Below are positions 8,390 to 17,581 of a stretch of DNA of 64,000 nucleotides, in pieces (positions within the stretch are counted from its first letter, which is position 1; each line of letters starts with the position of its first letter). The DNA is taken from the NCBI GenBank assembly GCA_965243215.1, contig CBDEUJ010000005.1:1302001-1366000 (forward strand), read 5' to 3'. Below the pieces are notes generated by a model, which saw nothing but the letters and a program-made list of their open reading frames with translations, made no database searches and was not told the DNA's origin. Origin of the DNA: JAJEFO01 sp009843725 (lineage in GTDB: Bacteria; Pseudomonadota; Alphaproteobacteria; Rhodobacterales; Rhodobacteraceae). The translations under genes and the position numbers were made by a program.

Positions 8390-9553
8390 TCAGGCCCGCC
8401 CGGCGGGCATGCCCAGCTCCAGCATTTCGGCTTTGAAGGCCCAGTCCAGCCACGGGCAAAGCGCCTTCAAGTCGTCCCTCTCGACGGTCGCGCCGCACCA
8501 GATCCGCAGGCCTGGAGGAGCGTCACGATAGGATCCGATGTCATAGGCAACGTTTTGCACTTCAAGCCGCCTTGCCACTGCCTTGGCAAAGGCCGAGCCA
8601 TCCTTGATCCGGGCGTCATCGAACCTGAGACACACGCTGGTGTTCGACCACGTGTCGGGTTCCGTTGCCAGGTTCCGGATCCAGTCCCGCGTGGCGCAGA
8701 ACTCGTGAATCACGCCTGCATTGGCATCGGCCCTCTGGATCATGCCCTTCAGGCCGCCCACGCTTACCGCCCAGTCGAGCGCCTTGAGATAGTCTTCGAC
8801 AGCCAGCATCGACGGCGTGTTGATCGTAGCGCCCTCGAAGACGCCACCGATCAGCTTGCCGCCCTTGGTCAGGCGGAAGATCTTGGGGAGGGGCCACGGC
8901 GGCGTCCACGTTTCGAGACGCTCCACGGCTCGCGGTCCAAGCGCAAGCATTCCGTGCGCGGCCTCACCGCCCAGAACCTTCTGCCAGGAGAAGGTCGCCG
9001 CATCCAGCCGGTCCCATGGCAAGTCCTGCGCAAACACGGCACTCGTCGCATCGCAAATCGTCAGGCCTGCGCGCGCCGCAGGAATCTCGAAACTGTCCGG
9101 AACACGCACGCCTGAAGTGGTTCCATTCCACGCAAAGACCACGTCAGCGTCCCAGTTTACGTCTTCCAGATCGACGATCTTGCCGTAGTCCGCCGTTTTC
9201 ACCTTTGCGTCCAGTTTCAGCTGGCTGACCACGTCGGTGGCCCATCCCGCGCCGAAGCTCTCCCAGGCAAGGACCTCGACGGGACGGGCACCCAACAGGT
9301 TCCACATCGCCATTTCCACGGCGCCCGTGTCCGATGCCGGCACAATGCCCAGGAGGTGATCGGCGGGAATTCCGAGGATGTCCTTGGTACGCTCGATCGC
9401 GTCCTTCAGCTTGGCCTTGCCGATTGCAGCCCTGTGCGACCTGCCCAGGGCCGCGTTGTTCAGCTGTTCAAGGGAAAACGTGGGAGGCTTGGCGCAGGGC
9501 CCCGACGAAAAACGCGGATTGCCCGGCCGCGCAGCCGGCTTGTCCAGTTCCAT
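8390..9553 (-). CDS. serC: Phosphoserine aminotransferase
   Basis: A 387-residue class-V PLP aminotransferase of the alphaproteobacterial type, converting 3-phosphohydroxypyruvate and glutamate to phosphoserine. The N terminus RFSSGPCAKPPTF is typical of this subgroup. ICDATSAVFAQDL and FSWQKVLGGEAAHG contain the PLP-binding Asp and the Schiff-base Lys. Start at ATG 9553 is preferred over the extended frame to 9637, because the upstream bases form the serC leader structure with its Shine-Dalgarno in a hairpin loop. It is followed by serA on the same strand and is divergent from serB, so the three serine genes are grouped. Confidence 0.97.
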   Translation of the reverse strand: MELDKPAARPGNPRFSSGPCAKPPTFSLEQLNNAALGRSHRAAIGKAKLKDAIERTKDILGIPADHLLGIVPASDTGAVEMAMWNLLGARPVEVLAWESFGAGWATDVVSQLKLDAKVKTADYGKIVDLEDVNWDADVVFAWNGTTSGVRVPDSFEIPAARAGLTICDATSAVFAQDLPWDRLDAATFSWQKVLGGEAAHGMLALGPRAVERLETWTPPWPLPKIFRLTKGGKLIGGVFEGATINTPSMLAVEDYLKALDWAVSVGGLKGMIQRADANAGVIHEFCATRDWIRNLATEPDTWSNTSVCLRFDDARIKDGSAFAKAVARRLEVQNVAYDIGSYRDAPPGLRIWCGATVERDDLKALCPWLDWAFKAEMLELGMPAGRA

Positions 9554-9555
9554 CT

Positions 9556-9610
9556 TCAATATCCTTCCAGATATGCGCCCCTCGTTGGGGAGGAGTGTCC
9601 CGAACCCGCG
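9556..9610 (-). ncRNA. serC leader element (candidate cis-regulatory RNA)
   Basis: Directly before serC, in the transcript sense, are two hairpins. One is CCCC-AACGA-GGGG (bases 9590-9578). The other is ATATC-TGGAAG-GATAT (9574-9559), whose loop carries the ribosome-binding GGAAG. The line-up of CTCCCCAACGAGGGGCG, then the ATATC hairpin and then the start codon matches my memory of the serC RNA motif described upstream of alphaproteobacterial serC genes. Sequestration of the ribosome-binding site in a loop suggests translational control. The known motif's ligand, if any, is unestablished. Confidence 0.6.
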
Positions 9611-9696
9611 AATAAGGGCGCGCGGACCCTTTCGCAAGGCACAAATTGCCGCTAGAGCCGCTGCAACGGAACCGACGCCACACGGCTTGCCAACCC

Positions 9697-10554
9697 ATGC
9701 CCGTCATTTCGCTGATCGCGCCTCGCAGACATCTGGACCCGGCCCTCGTCTCCTCGCTTCAGGGCGCTTTTGGCGCGACGGGAGACGCCGTGTGGCTCGC
9801 TCCGGACGAAGCCGCGGAGTTTCCTGTTGCGGCACGGCCCGGCAATCTCGACGAGGTTCGAGCAGGAGTTGCGGATCAGGCGGTTGACCTGAATTTCATC
9901 GATGACGGCGATCGCCGGAAGTCCCTTCTGATCGCCGACATGGACATGACCATGATCGGGCAGGAATGCATCGACGAACTCGCCGCCGAAGCCGGTGTCG
10001 GCGAGGAGGTTGCAAGCATCACCGCCCGGGCCATGAACGGCGAGATCGACTTCGCCGACGCGGTTGCCGAACGGGTTGGCTTGATGAAGGGCCTGTCGGT
10101 CCGTGCAATCGAGCATGTCCTCGAGACCCGCATCACACTCGCCCCGGGCGGCGGGACGCTGGTGCAGACAATGAAGGCACACGGCGCCCGCACGGCCCTG
10201 GTCTCCGGCGGATTTGTCCAGTTCGCCGCACGCGTCGGCAAACTGCTCGGGTTCGACGATGTCCACGCGAATGCGCTTCTCGTCGAGAACGGTCGCCTCA
10301 CCGGGGGCGTGAAGCGCCCCGTTCTCGGCCAGGACGCCAAGGTGGAGGTGCTGAACAGGCTGTCGCCCGATGCATCCCGCGCGATCGCGATCGGCGACGG
10401 GGCAAACGATCTCGGCATGATCACCCGTGCAGGCATGGGGGTCGCCATGCATGCCAAGCCGGTCGTCGCGATCGCTGCGCCCCTGCGGATCGATCACGCG
10501 GACCTGACCGCCTGTCTCTTTCTCCAAGGATATTCAATCGAGGAGTTTTCCTGA
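9697..10554 (+). CDS. serB: Phosphoserine phosphatase
   Basis: A 285-residue HAD-superfamily phosphatase for the last step of serine synthesis. HAD motif I is ADMDMTMIGQE near residue 82, giving the D-x-D-x-T nucleophile; the third position is usually Ser in this family but here is Met, which keeps the motif. Motif II is LVSGGFVQF, and motif III/IV is IGDGANDLGMITRAG. The N-terminal 75 residues are an ACT-like extension. The frame opens at 9646, but ATG 9697 gives the expected start MPVISLIAP. It is divergent from serC with a 143-base shared regulatory region, and it converges on thiQ with 60 bases between. Confidence 0.95.
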   Translation: MPVISLIAPRRHLDPALVSSLQGAFGATGDAVWLAPDEAAEFPVAARPGNLDEVRAGVADQAVDLNFIDDGDRRKSLLIADMDMTMIGQECIDELAAEAGVGEEVASITARAMNGEIDFADAVAERVGLMKGLSVRAIEHVLETRITLAPGGGTLVQTMKAHGARTALVSGGFVQFAARVGKLLGFDDVHANALLVENGRLTGGVKRPVLGQDAKVEVLNRLSPDASRAIAIGDGANDLGMITRAGMGVAMHAKPVVAIAAPLRIDHADLTACLFLQGYSIEEFS

Positions 10555-10614
10555 CCGATCCGCGCCGCGGGCGTTGCAAGCGCAGTTGGCAAGCAACAGG
10601 AGACGGCTTGCTCC

Positions 10615-11301
10615 TCACGCAAGGTAGCGCGCCAGCGCGTCATGCGGATTCGCGAACAGGGCGCCGGTGTCCTCCGCCGGTCGAAGACGCCCGTCCTCGA
10701 CGAACATCGTTTGCCGAGCGACGCGCCTGGCGTCGTCCGGATCATGGGTCACCATCAGGACGGTCTTGTCCGCGAGCAGCGACTTGACGAGAGTCAGCAT
10801 CTCCAGCCGCAACGCCGGACCAAGGGCGGAAAACGCCTCGTCCATCAGCACGAGGGGACGATCCGTCAGCAAGGCACGCGCCAACGCCACCCGGCTCTGC
10901 TGTCCGCCCGAAAGCTCTCCCGGCATGCGTTCCCCCATTCCGTCGAGGCCAACCGCCGAAAGCGCTTCTGCGGCCCGGCCCCTTGCGGCAGGCGGAGGCC
11001 GGGCACGCGGCGATGCGCCCAATGCGACGTTGGTGGCCGCGTCGAGATGCGGAAAGAGGTTGTTGTCCTGGAAGAGCACCGCCACCGGCCTCTCGCCAGG
11101 GGCCAGGTTCGTCATCTCAGCATTGTTCCAGCATACGCGTCCTTCGTCCGGCAGTTCGAACCCGGCAATCAAGGACAAGAGCGTGGACTTGCCGCCCCCG
11201 GAAGGTCCGATGACCGCGACGATTCCCTGCCCCTCGACCGACACGTCGGCGTGCAGCACGAAGTCTTCGCGCCTGAAGGTGATCCGGTCAAGCGTCAGCA
11301 C
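10615..11301 (-). CDS. thiQ: Thiamine ABC transporter ATP-binding protein
   Basis: A 228-residue ABC ATPase that energises thiamine or TPP uptake. Walker A GPSGGGKST is near residue 33, the Q-loop VLFQDNNLF, the signature LSGGQQSRVALARAL near 128, Walker B LVLMDEAFSAL and the H-loop MVTHDPDDA. The short length and N-terminal MLTLDRITF are typical of ThiQ. The GTG start at 11301 overlaps the end of thiP by 14 bases, so the operon is thiB-thiP-thiQ. Expression is set by the TPP riboswitch upstream of thiB. Confidence 0.95.
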   Translation of the reverse strand: MLTLDRITFRREDFVLHADVSVEGQGIVAVIGPSGGGKSTLLSLIAGFELPDEGRVCWNNAEMTNLAPGERPVAVLFQDNNLFPHLDAATNVALGASPRARPPPAARGRAAEALSAVGLDGMGERMPGELSGGQQSRVALARALLTDRPLVLMDEAFSALGPALRLEMLTLVKSLLADKTVLMVTHDPDDARRVARQTMFVEDGRLRPAEDTGALFANPHDALARYLA

Positions 11302-12853
11302 GCCGCGCTCCCCTGTCCAGCATCCAGAACGCCCCGAAACTCAGCACAAGAAGCAGGACTGCGGCACCGCCGGCCTCTTCCATCCGATACGCCCCCATGA
11401 GGCGATAGACCTGCAGCGGCAGCGTTGCCGTGTCGGGATCGGCAAAGAGCGCGATCACGCCAAGATCCCCCATCGACAGCGCGGCCGCCAGCCCTGCCGA
11501 GAACCCGAGCGGTCGCAGGAGACGTGGCAGGACCACGAGCCTCAGGCGCGCCCAGCCCCGCAAGCCAAGCGTGTCCGCCAAGCGGCCGTATTCCGACTCG
11601 ATGGTCCGGCAGGCCGGCACGAGCGCACGAAGCGCGAATGGCAGCGTCACGATCGCGTTGACAAGCGCCGTGACGGGCAACGCAAGGGCTTCGGGATTGG
11701 CAACGGGATGAACGAGCACGAAAATCCCGGTGCCAAGAACGAGGGGTGACGCCGCCAAGGCCGTGAGGCCGGCCGTCTCGATCCAGCCACCTCGGTCCTT
11801 GAGCCGCGTCGCCGCCAGAGCCATCGCGACCGCAAGCACGACCACAAGCGCGGTCGACGCGCCTGCCACGCAGAGCGAACGAAGGGCGGAGACCCAGACG
11901 GCCTGCGGAAGCCCCACGACTTCCGGCGCGCCGCGAGCCACGGCGGACGCGATCGGCACAAGCAGAAACAAGGCTGCGATCAGGATCAGGAATCCGTCCA
12001 GCAGCCGCAAGGCGGGTGTGCGGCCGTCCCAACGCATCAAGGGGCGATCAAGTCCGTGGGCGAACCCCTGATGGCGCAGGATGCGGTATGCCAGCATTGC
12101 CAGGAAGACCGTGATCGCAAGCTGGACGAGTGCCAGGAATGCGGCGCGGTCGAGATCGAACTCGAAACGAAGCGCCTGGTAGATCGCCAGCTCCACCGTG
12201 GTCGCGCGTGGCCCGCCGCCTAGCGTGAGCGCGACGGCAAAGCTCATGGTGCAGATCACGAAGATCACCAGCGCAGCACCCGGCACCACTTGCCGCAGCA
12301 TCGGCCGTTCGAGATGCCGGTTCACGGCGGTCGCATCCATGCCGAGGCTCGCCGCCAGGCGAAAGCGCTCGGACGGGATGTCCTGCCAGCCCTGCAGGAT
12401 GAGCCGGGTCGCCAGCGGAAGGTTGAAGAAGACATGCGCGAGGACGACGCCGTGCAGCCCGTAGATCGAAATCTGCGGCAGCCCCAGCATTCCAAGCCCG
12501 GAATTGACGAGTCCGCTCCGGCCAAAAACGGCCAGAAGCCCGAAGATGGCCACGATCACCGGCAGAAGAAAGGGCGCGCCGAGGAGCGTGACGAGAGCCC
12601 CGCGACCCGGAAACCGCCTTCGCGCGAGCGCCCGAGCCACCGGCACCGCGAGCGCGACGCTGAACGTTGCCGACAGAAAGGCCTGCCACAGCGTGAACCG
12701 GAGCGCGGCCCAATCCGCCTGCGTCGGGCCGTTGCCCGGTTCCGCGACGCGGATGATTGCAACGGTCGCGAGCAGGATCAGCAAAGGGATCGCCGCCGCG
12801 GCGGCGATCCCGATGACGCCTGCCGCCCCTAACGGCTGAGCGCGTTCAGCCAT
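11288..12853 (-). CDS. thiP: Thiamine ABC transporter permease
   Basis: A 521-residue inner-membrane protein with two fused binding-protein-dependent permease domains, each of about six helices. The first EAA-like loop is in LAASLGMDATAVNRHLE, the second in LADTLGLRGWARLRLVVLP. This two-domain form is characteristic of ThiP, which forms the pore for ThiB-delivered thiamine, TPP or TMP. The start overlaps the 3' end of thiB by 25 bases, giving translational coupling. Strong Ala/Leu/Val bias reflects the membrane segments. Confidence 0.95.
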   Translation of the reverse strand: MAERAQPLGAAGVIGIAAAAAIPLLILLATVAIIRVAEPGNGPTQADWAALRFTLWQAFLSATFSVALAVPVARALARRRFPGRGALVTLLGAPFLLPVIVAIFGLLAVFGRSGLVNSGLGMLGLPQISIYGLHGVVLAHVFFNLPLATRLILQGWQDIPSERFRLAASLGMDATAVNRHLERPMLRQVVPGAALVIFVICTMSFAVALTLGGGPRATTVELAIYQALRFEFDLDRAAFLALVQLAITVFLAMLAYRILRHQGFAHGLDRPLMRWDGRTPALRLLDGFLILIAALFLLVPIASAVARGAPEVVGLPQAVWVSALRSLCVAGASTALVVVLAVAMALAATRLKDRGGWIETAGLTALAASPLVLGTGIFVLVHPVANPEALALPVTALVNAIVTLPFALRALVPACRTIESEYGRLADTLGLRGWARLRLVVLPRLLRPLGFSAGLAAALSMGDLGVIALFADPDTATLPLQVYRLMGAYRMEEAGGAAVLLLVLSFGAFWMLDRGARRADA

Positions 12854-13818
12854 TCATCCAGCGCCGGAACACGGACGGTGCGCGCCTCCGCCGCCGACAG
12901 GAGCAATGGCTTCGCAGGCTGGATCAACGTCTCGAACCCGTCCGGCAGACCGTTGTCCGGAATGACGGCGGGGTACATCCAGTTTGTCGTCGGAATGATT
13001 TCCTGGAACGCGTCGGTGAGCATGAACGACAGGAACCGATCCGCCAGTTCCGGTTGATCGGTCGACGCCAGCTTTCCAGCCACCTCGACCTGCATGTAGT
13101 GGCCCTCCGAGAACGGGGCGGCAGCCTTGCCTGCATCCCCCTCCGCAATCAGGTGATAGGCGGGCGAGGTCGTGTAGGACAGAACCATGTCGGCCTCGCC
13201 TTCCAGAAACATGCCGTAGGCCTCGGACCAGCCCGGCGTGACGGTCACGACATTGTCGGCAAGCGCGCTCCAGATTTCCGCCGCGCGATCTCCGTAGGCA
13301 GCCTTGACCCACAGAAGCAGCCCGAGGCCCGGCGTGGACGAGCGCGGGTCCTGAATGATGATGGACACGTCGCTGTCGGCGAGTTCCTCGAAGCTCTGCG
13401 GGACGCCTTCCAGGCCGGTGTCATGCACGAACGCGAAGTAGCCCCAGTCGTACGGCAGGAAAATCTCGTCCTCCCAGGGGACAGGCACGTCCAGACCGGC
13501 GGCCATGCCGCCATGCGGCGCGAAGAGCCCGGTGGCCATGGCCTCGGCCGTCAGGTTGGTATCGATGCCGAGCACGATGTCGGCCTCGCTTCGCTCGCCC
13601 TCCAGCTTGACGCGCGCCAGAAGCGCTGCACCATCGCCGGCGGCGACAAAGTTCAGGTCACACGCGCACGTCTCTTCGAAGGCCGCCTCGACGGCAGGGC
13701 CTGGGCCCCATTCCGACACGAAGCTGTCATAGGTGATGACAGTCAGTTCTGGCAGGCTCCCTGCCGTGGCAGCGCCAGCTGCCATGACAAGTCCTGCACC
13801 AAGGCATGGAATTCGCAT
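12829..13818 (-). CDS. thiB: Thiamine-binding periplasmic protein
   Basis: A 329-residue solute-binding protein with an N-terminal signal peptide (MRIPCLGAGLVMAAGAATAG). The mature start LPELTVITYDSFVSEWGPG is the hallmark of ThiB/TbpA, followed by FEETCACDLNF. A downstream run ending SPAYHLIAEGD is also consistent with TbpA-like proteins that grip the pyrophosphate and thiazole. It delivers thiamine, TMP or TPP to ThiPQ. It is the first gene of the operon, 39 bases downstream of the TPP riboswitch region. Confidence 0.95.
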   Translation of the reverse strand: MRIPCLGAGLVMAAGAATAGSLPELTVITYDSFVSEWGPGPAVEAAFEETCACDLNFVAAGDGAALLARVKLEGERSEADIVLGIDTNLTAEAMATGLFAPHGGMAAGLDVPVPWEDEIFLPYDWGYFAFVHDTGLEGVPQSFEELADSDVSIIIQDPRSSTPGLGLLLWVKAAYGDRAAEIWSALADNVVTVTPGWSEAYGMFLEGEADMVLSYTTSPAYHLIAEGDAGKAAAPFSEGHYMQVEVAGKLASTDQPELADRFLSFMLTDAFQEIIPTTNWMYPAVIPDNGLPDGFETLIQPAKPLLLSAAEARTVRVPALDEWLNALSR

Positions 13819-13857
13819 CTCTCACTCCTTGTTTCAGGACGGGGGAAAGGATGAGGA

Positions 13858-13946
13858 TGCTCGACCTTCCCTCCGCCGGCGTTATCCGGTTCAGGTTCAA
13901 CGGGTTCGCGGAATTGCATCTCAGCCTTGGAAGGCACCCCGAGGTA
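13858..13946 (-). promoter_or_regulatory. TPP riboswitch (THI element)
   Basis: In the transcript sense the segment reads CTCGGGGTGCC, then GGCTGAGAT, then ACCCGTTGAACCTGAACC, GGATAA, GCCGGCG and GGGAAGGTCGAG. These are the THI box core (GGGGTGCC..GGCTGAGA pyrimidine-sensor side and ACCCG..GAACCTGA..GGATAATGCC pyrophosphate side). P1 is closed by CTCG with CGAG. It lies between the 5' end and the thiB start, so thiBPQ is expected to be repressed when TPP is plentiful. Confidence 0.95.
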
Positions 13947-13947
13947 C

Positions 13948-15223
13948 GCCGTTCATAGCGGCCTCTCGCGTTCGCGGCAACCCTCACATCGTCCTGATGC
14001 ACAGGCGTGACCCGAATTTCGCCGCGACATCCTCGACGTCGCTGCCGAGGAAGGTGCAAATCTCGCGAACCCTCGCAGGCCACGCGGCGACCTACCCGAT
14101 TGGCGTGGCTGCCAGTCGCTCTGCAGCCAGCGCCGTTGCCGATGCCGTCGCCGGTCTGCCCGCCTAGGCCGGTGAAATCCTCGGTTCCATCGACGGCACC
14201 TTCATGCCGGGCGTCGGGAACTGTTCACGGCCGAAATCATTCTTGATCGCCACCATGAAGAGCCTCGCACCCTGTTGAATTTGTCGCCGAGCAACAGCAT
14301 CAGGACACACACGAAATCCTGACCTTCCTGAACCTCGGCCTGGCCACCCGCGACGGACGCCGCGAGATCGAGCCGACCCAAACCGAGCTTGCCCGCAAAT
14401 GCCGTCGAACGAAGTGGGTTGCGGCCGTCGGGACCGGCCTGCTTCCTCGCGCCCGTACCGCCGCGGGCCTTCGGCAGACATTCGGTCCCGGCGATCTCAA
14501 GCTTCCGCTGTGCGACGACTTGAATCCCGTAGACATCGACGCGATCGTGAATCCTGCCAAGAATCGTCGGAAATGACGGAGCTTCCTTTGGCCGTTGCCG
14601 ATCGCCAGACCAAGGGTGAGTTCCGACCTGATCGGCGCGGCTGGCTCACATTCATCCCGAGCATCCGCTCCGCGCTGCCGGGAGCAGGTGCGGGCAGGTG
14701 CCGCGGCACGACTTCGAAGAAGATCGTGTCATCTGTCACTGTGCGGGATTTCCCGATCAGTTCGGCCTTCACGTCGTCGCGGAAAACGACAGCGGAACGT
14801 GCTGTCAATCAGCGCAACGCGCGCCTGACCAACCCTCCGATGAAAAGGCGCGCACCGATCGGCCTGCGAGGCGAGCCCCGCACCGCCGCCGCCAGGAGGT
14901 GACCCCTGGCAGCGGCGGTCCTGATACAGGAATGAACCGGGCAGGCGGCGGGAGGCAAGGGACAGCCTTTCGCAGGATTCGGCGCAGAGCTTGTCCACGA
15001 CCACTTCCCTTGCCCTTTGGTATTTCCTTTGGTCGATGATTCGGAAACATGTCTCCAATCAATTGCAATTGGGTCAGTCTGTGAATGATATTGGCATACA
15101 CGATCCAGCGTCGGACACCACCTGAAACCACAACTCTACTCAGACACAAGATCTAGTTCAGACCCTAATTCCACACACCTATTTATCAATTCCGATAAAC
15201 AAATATATAAATAGGAGAAAATC
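13948..15223. other. Junction region between thi operon and island, no clear gene
   Basis: This 1.3 kb begins at the 5' side of the thi leader. No complete gene was recognised. The + strand frame from 14259 to a TGA at 14574-14576 is open for 105 codons with coding-like composition (LTFLNLGLATRDGRRE, then DDLNPVDIDAIVNP) but has no ATG or GTG start, so it may be a gene remnant. Another + strand frame ending at 14167 (AVADAVAGLPA) is also unassigned. From about 15050 to 15420 the base composition turns strongly AT-rich against its surroundings. Confidence 0.35.
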
Positions 15224-15388
15224 ATGAGATTCATGTTGGATAAAGACAATGAACCCGTCGCCATGTTTGGTGGAAGCAAAGAAAAAAGAGAAGCAGTTTG
15301 GCACGCAAAAAACAACTCATCGCTAAAGTTTTACGAGGTCGGTTTAGTTGAAATCGACCCCGAAGAAGGTGAACGTCACAGAAGGTAA
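15224..15388 (+). CDS. Small AT-rich gene, 54 residues, unknown function
   Basis: The frame runs from ATG to TAA with 54 codons and sits behind an excellent ribosome-binding site (AGGAG at 15213-15217, 6 bases before the ATG). The protein starts MRFMLDKDNEPVAMFGGSKE, is highly charged and has no signal or membrane segment. I do not recognise it. Its codons and flanks are AT-rich, unlike the island and the chromosome, which points to recent transfer. It sits 56 bases from the left end of the IS and is preceded by an AT-rich block (15160-15212) that could hold a promoter. Short and unsupported by any family, but the start context is convincing. Confidence 0.55.
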   Translation: MRFMLDKDNEPVAMFGGSKEKREAVWHAKNNSSLKFYEVGLVEIDPEEGERHRR

Positions 15389-15443
15389 TATCACAATCCC
15401 GTAGTGGTCTACAAGATCCTGCGTCAAACATCGTCGAAGTCCA

Positions 15444-15459
15444 CTAGCCTGAATTCCCA
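15444..15459 (+). repeat. IS left terminal inverted repeat
   Basis: Sixteen bases, CTAGCCTGAATTCCCA, exactly complementary to the right end. The stop of the transposase gene lies 31 bases further in. Confidence 0.75.
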
Positions 15460-15490
15460 CCCCCGGGGGAGGTGTGACGGATGACGGGTT

Positions 15491-17233
15491 TCACGGCCCG
15501 AATTCGAGCTTCAGGGCCCGCCCTCCGAGCCATGGCACGATGGTCTCGGCGTCGGCGAAGCCGGCGTTGACCATCATCGGGTTGTGCGCCCGCCGCGCGA
15601 AGCGGACGCGCACCGCGTGCTCTGAGATGGTGACGGTGGCGGTGGCATCGATGAAGCTGCGGAACAGGGTCCTTGCCCGCGCGCTCCTCTGCCCGTTGCC
15701 GATCCTGTCTGCCAGGAGCCTGTAGAGTCCGCTCGCCATGAGGGTGAGCTGGAGGTCGGTGTTGATGCGCATGGGCACGGCGGCGGAGAGCGCGTCCATG
15801 TGGAAGAAGTCGATGGTCTCGGCGATCTGGTTCTCGATGACCATGCGGCGCGCATAGCGGTCGACGAGGTCGGCGGGCCGCGCCCGCATCTGGTTGGTCA
15901 CGAGCAGGACCGGGTCGTCGTGGCCGAGCCCGGCGATCGCGATCTGGCGGATCTCGCCGGGATACTGCGGCAGGCGGATGGTCTCGTCGATGATCCGCGG
16001 CGTGCGGTAGCGGCGGCCGATGTTGGCGAGGCGGATGCGGCGCCAGTCGGCCTCGGGACGCGCGCGGAGCGCGGCCATGATCCTCTTCGAGCGCCGGCGC
16101 AGGGTGAGGAAGGCGATGCCCTGCCTGTCGATCTCGGCCAGGTTCGCCCGGGTGGTGAGGCGGCTGTCGAAGACCAGCTCGCCCGGCAGGCTGCCGGTCT
16201 CCTCGAGCCAGTCCGCGACGAAGTCGAGGATGGCGTCGTTCTGGCGGTCCTTGCGGACGGTGGCGTCGGCGTAGCAGAACACGCGGGCCTCGGCGTCGCG
16301 GGCGAGGAAGGCGAGAACCCCGTTCTGGCGGCGCGAGCGCTTGGAGACGTAGTGCTTCTCGATCAGCGCCTGGTCGCCATGGTAGGGGATCGTGTGGAAG
16401 TCGAGGTCGAACGAGGCGCCGGGACGCAGGCCCTGGTCGCGGACGGCCTGGTTCCACGCACGCATCAGCACGGGCAGCCGGCGCGGGTCGACCCGCGTGC
16501 TGTACTCGGTGAGCGTCGAGCGCTTGGGCATGGCGTTGAGGCCGGCGAAGAGCGCCAGGCCGGGATCGAAGACCTCGGCCATGGCCTGCGCGGGCCGGCC
16601 GATGCCCCAGAGCTTGAGGGCGAGCAGCGCGCGCCAGGCGGCGGGCGCGGGGATCATGGCGCTCCCTGGCATGTCCGCCTCGTCGAGCAGCCGGTCGAGG
16701 TCGAGGGCCACCAGCATCGGGGCGAAGACGAACAGCCCGCCGAAGCGGGTGCGGAAGGCGCCGTCCTCGATGCGGAAGGCACGATGGTCGGCGACCGGCG
16801 CGACGTCGGGGCCGACGATGTCCGCCAGCACCGCCGCCGAGCGCCGGGGCAGCCGCGCCAGCCCGGCCTCGCGGATCACCTTGGCCACGGTCGACGGGCT
16901 GGCGGGACAGCCCTCGGCGTCGAGGACGTCGACGATCTGGTGGATGGACATCTGCCGCTCCCGGCGCAGGGCCAGGATGCGGTCGTTGCGGCGCCCGCGC
17001 GTGGCCGCGATCCCCGGCGGCGGCGCCTCCTTCGGCCTCTGCGGCGGCTGGAAGAAGGCCCAGCCGGGATCGGCACGGAACGCGGAGCAGAGGTTGCGGA
17101 AGGACCCGACGCTGTAGCCGAAGGCCTCGGCCGCGGCCCTGCAGTCCATTCCGTCGACATAGCGGGCCCTGAGGGCCTCGTACCGTCTCTGTGCCGGGTT
17201 CTGCGGCTTGAGGAAGGCGTCCTTGATGCTCAT
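15491..17233 (-). CDS. DDE transposase (IS4-like superfamily)
   Basis: A 580-residue transposase. The N-terminal part holds an HTH (AAAEAFGYSVGSFRNLCSAF, about residues 34-53), and a second HTH-like region lies near 90-120. The DDE core shows FDLDFHTIPYHG (first Asp, near 275), ELVFDSRLTT (second Asp, near 353) and a C-terminal MVIENQIAETIDFFHMD carrying the Glu. It has the insertion domain and R-rich character of IS4/IS1634-like transposases; I cannot assign the IS family with certainty. No frameshift or stop is seen, so it looks intact and possibly active. No accessory gene is present. Confidence 0.88.
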   Translation of the reverse strand: MSIKDAFLKPQNPAQRRYEALRARYVDGMDCRAAAEAFGYSVGSFRNLCSAFRADPGWAFFQPPQRPKEAPPPGIAATRGRRNDRILALRRERQMSIHQIVDVLDAEGCPASPSTVAKVIREAGLARLPRRSAAVLADIVGPDVAPVADHRAFRIEDGAFRTRFGGLFVFAPMLVALDLDRLLDEADMPGSAMIPAPAAWRALLALKLWGIGRPAQAMAEVFDPGLALFAGLNAMPKRSTLTEYSTRVDPRRLPVLMRAWNQAVRDQGLRPGASFDLDFHTIPYHGDQALIEKHYVSKRSRRQNGVLAFLARDAEARVFCYADATVRKDRQNDAILDFVADWLEETGSLPGELVFDSRLTTRANLAEIDRQGIAFLTLRRRSKRIMAALRARPEADWRRIRLANIGRRYRTPRIIDETIRLPQYPGEIRQIAIAGLGHDDPVLLVTNQMRARPADLVDRYARRMVIENQIAETIDFFHMDALSAAVPMRINTDLQLTLMASGLYRLLADRIGNGQRSARARTLFRSFIDATATVTISEHAVRVRFARRAHNPMMVNAGFADAETIVPWLGGRALKLEFGP

Positions 17234-17581
17234 AATCTTCGTTGTTGCACAAAATACACATTGTCACAATATCATCATGGGCATTCCCTGTCAACCGCCT
17301 GATGCGGTGTCGACGTCAAGGGGACGTGGCCGAAGAACGGCCGGGCGCAAGATCATGTTGTTTTCCGGGACAAGAGCCACCTGGGGACGTGCATCGCGGG
17401 GGCGACCGGCGCGGGAATTCCGCCGCCGCCATGCCGGGCGACGCTCGCGGCTTCCATAATGATCTTACGATTATTGTTACTACTGCGAACCAATCATGTG
17501 ATGAACTGTCGGCGACAAGCCAATGAGAGCCTGGGAAATCCAGAAAATGCGGCCGTCTCGCGTCATGCCTCTCCCCAAGAA

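Noticed and set aside
15800..17302. A 500-codon + strand frame opposite the transposase
   Set aside because: No domain and strong Arg/Gly/Asp repeats typical of a shadow frame; the transposase on the other strand is clear.
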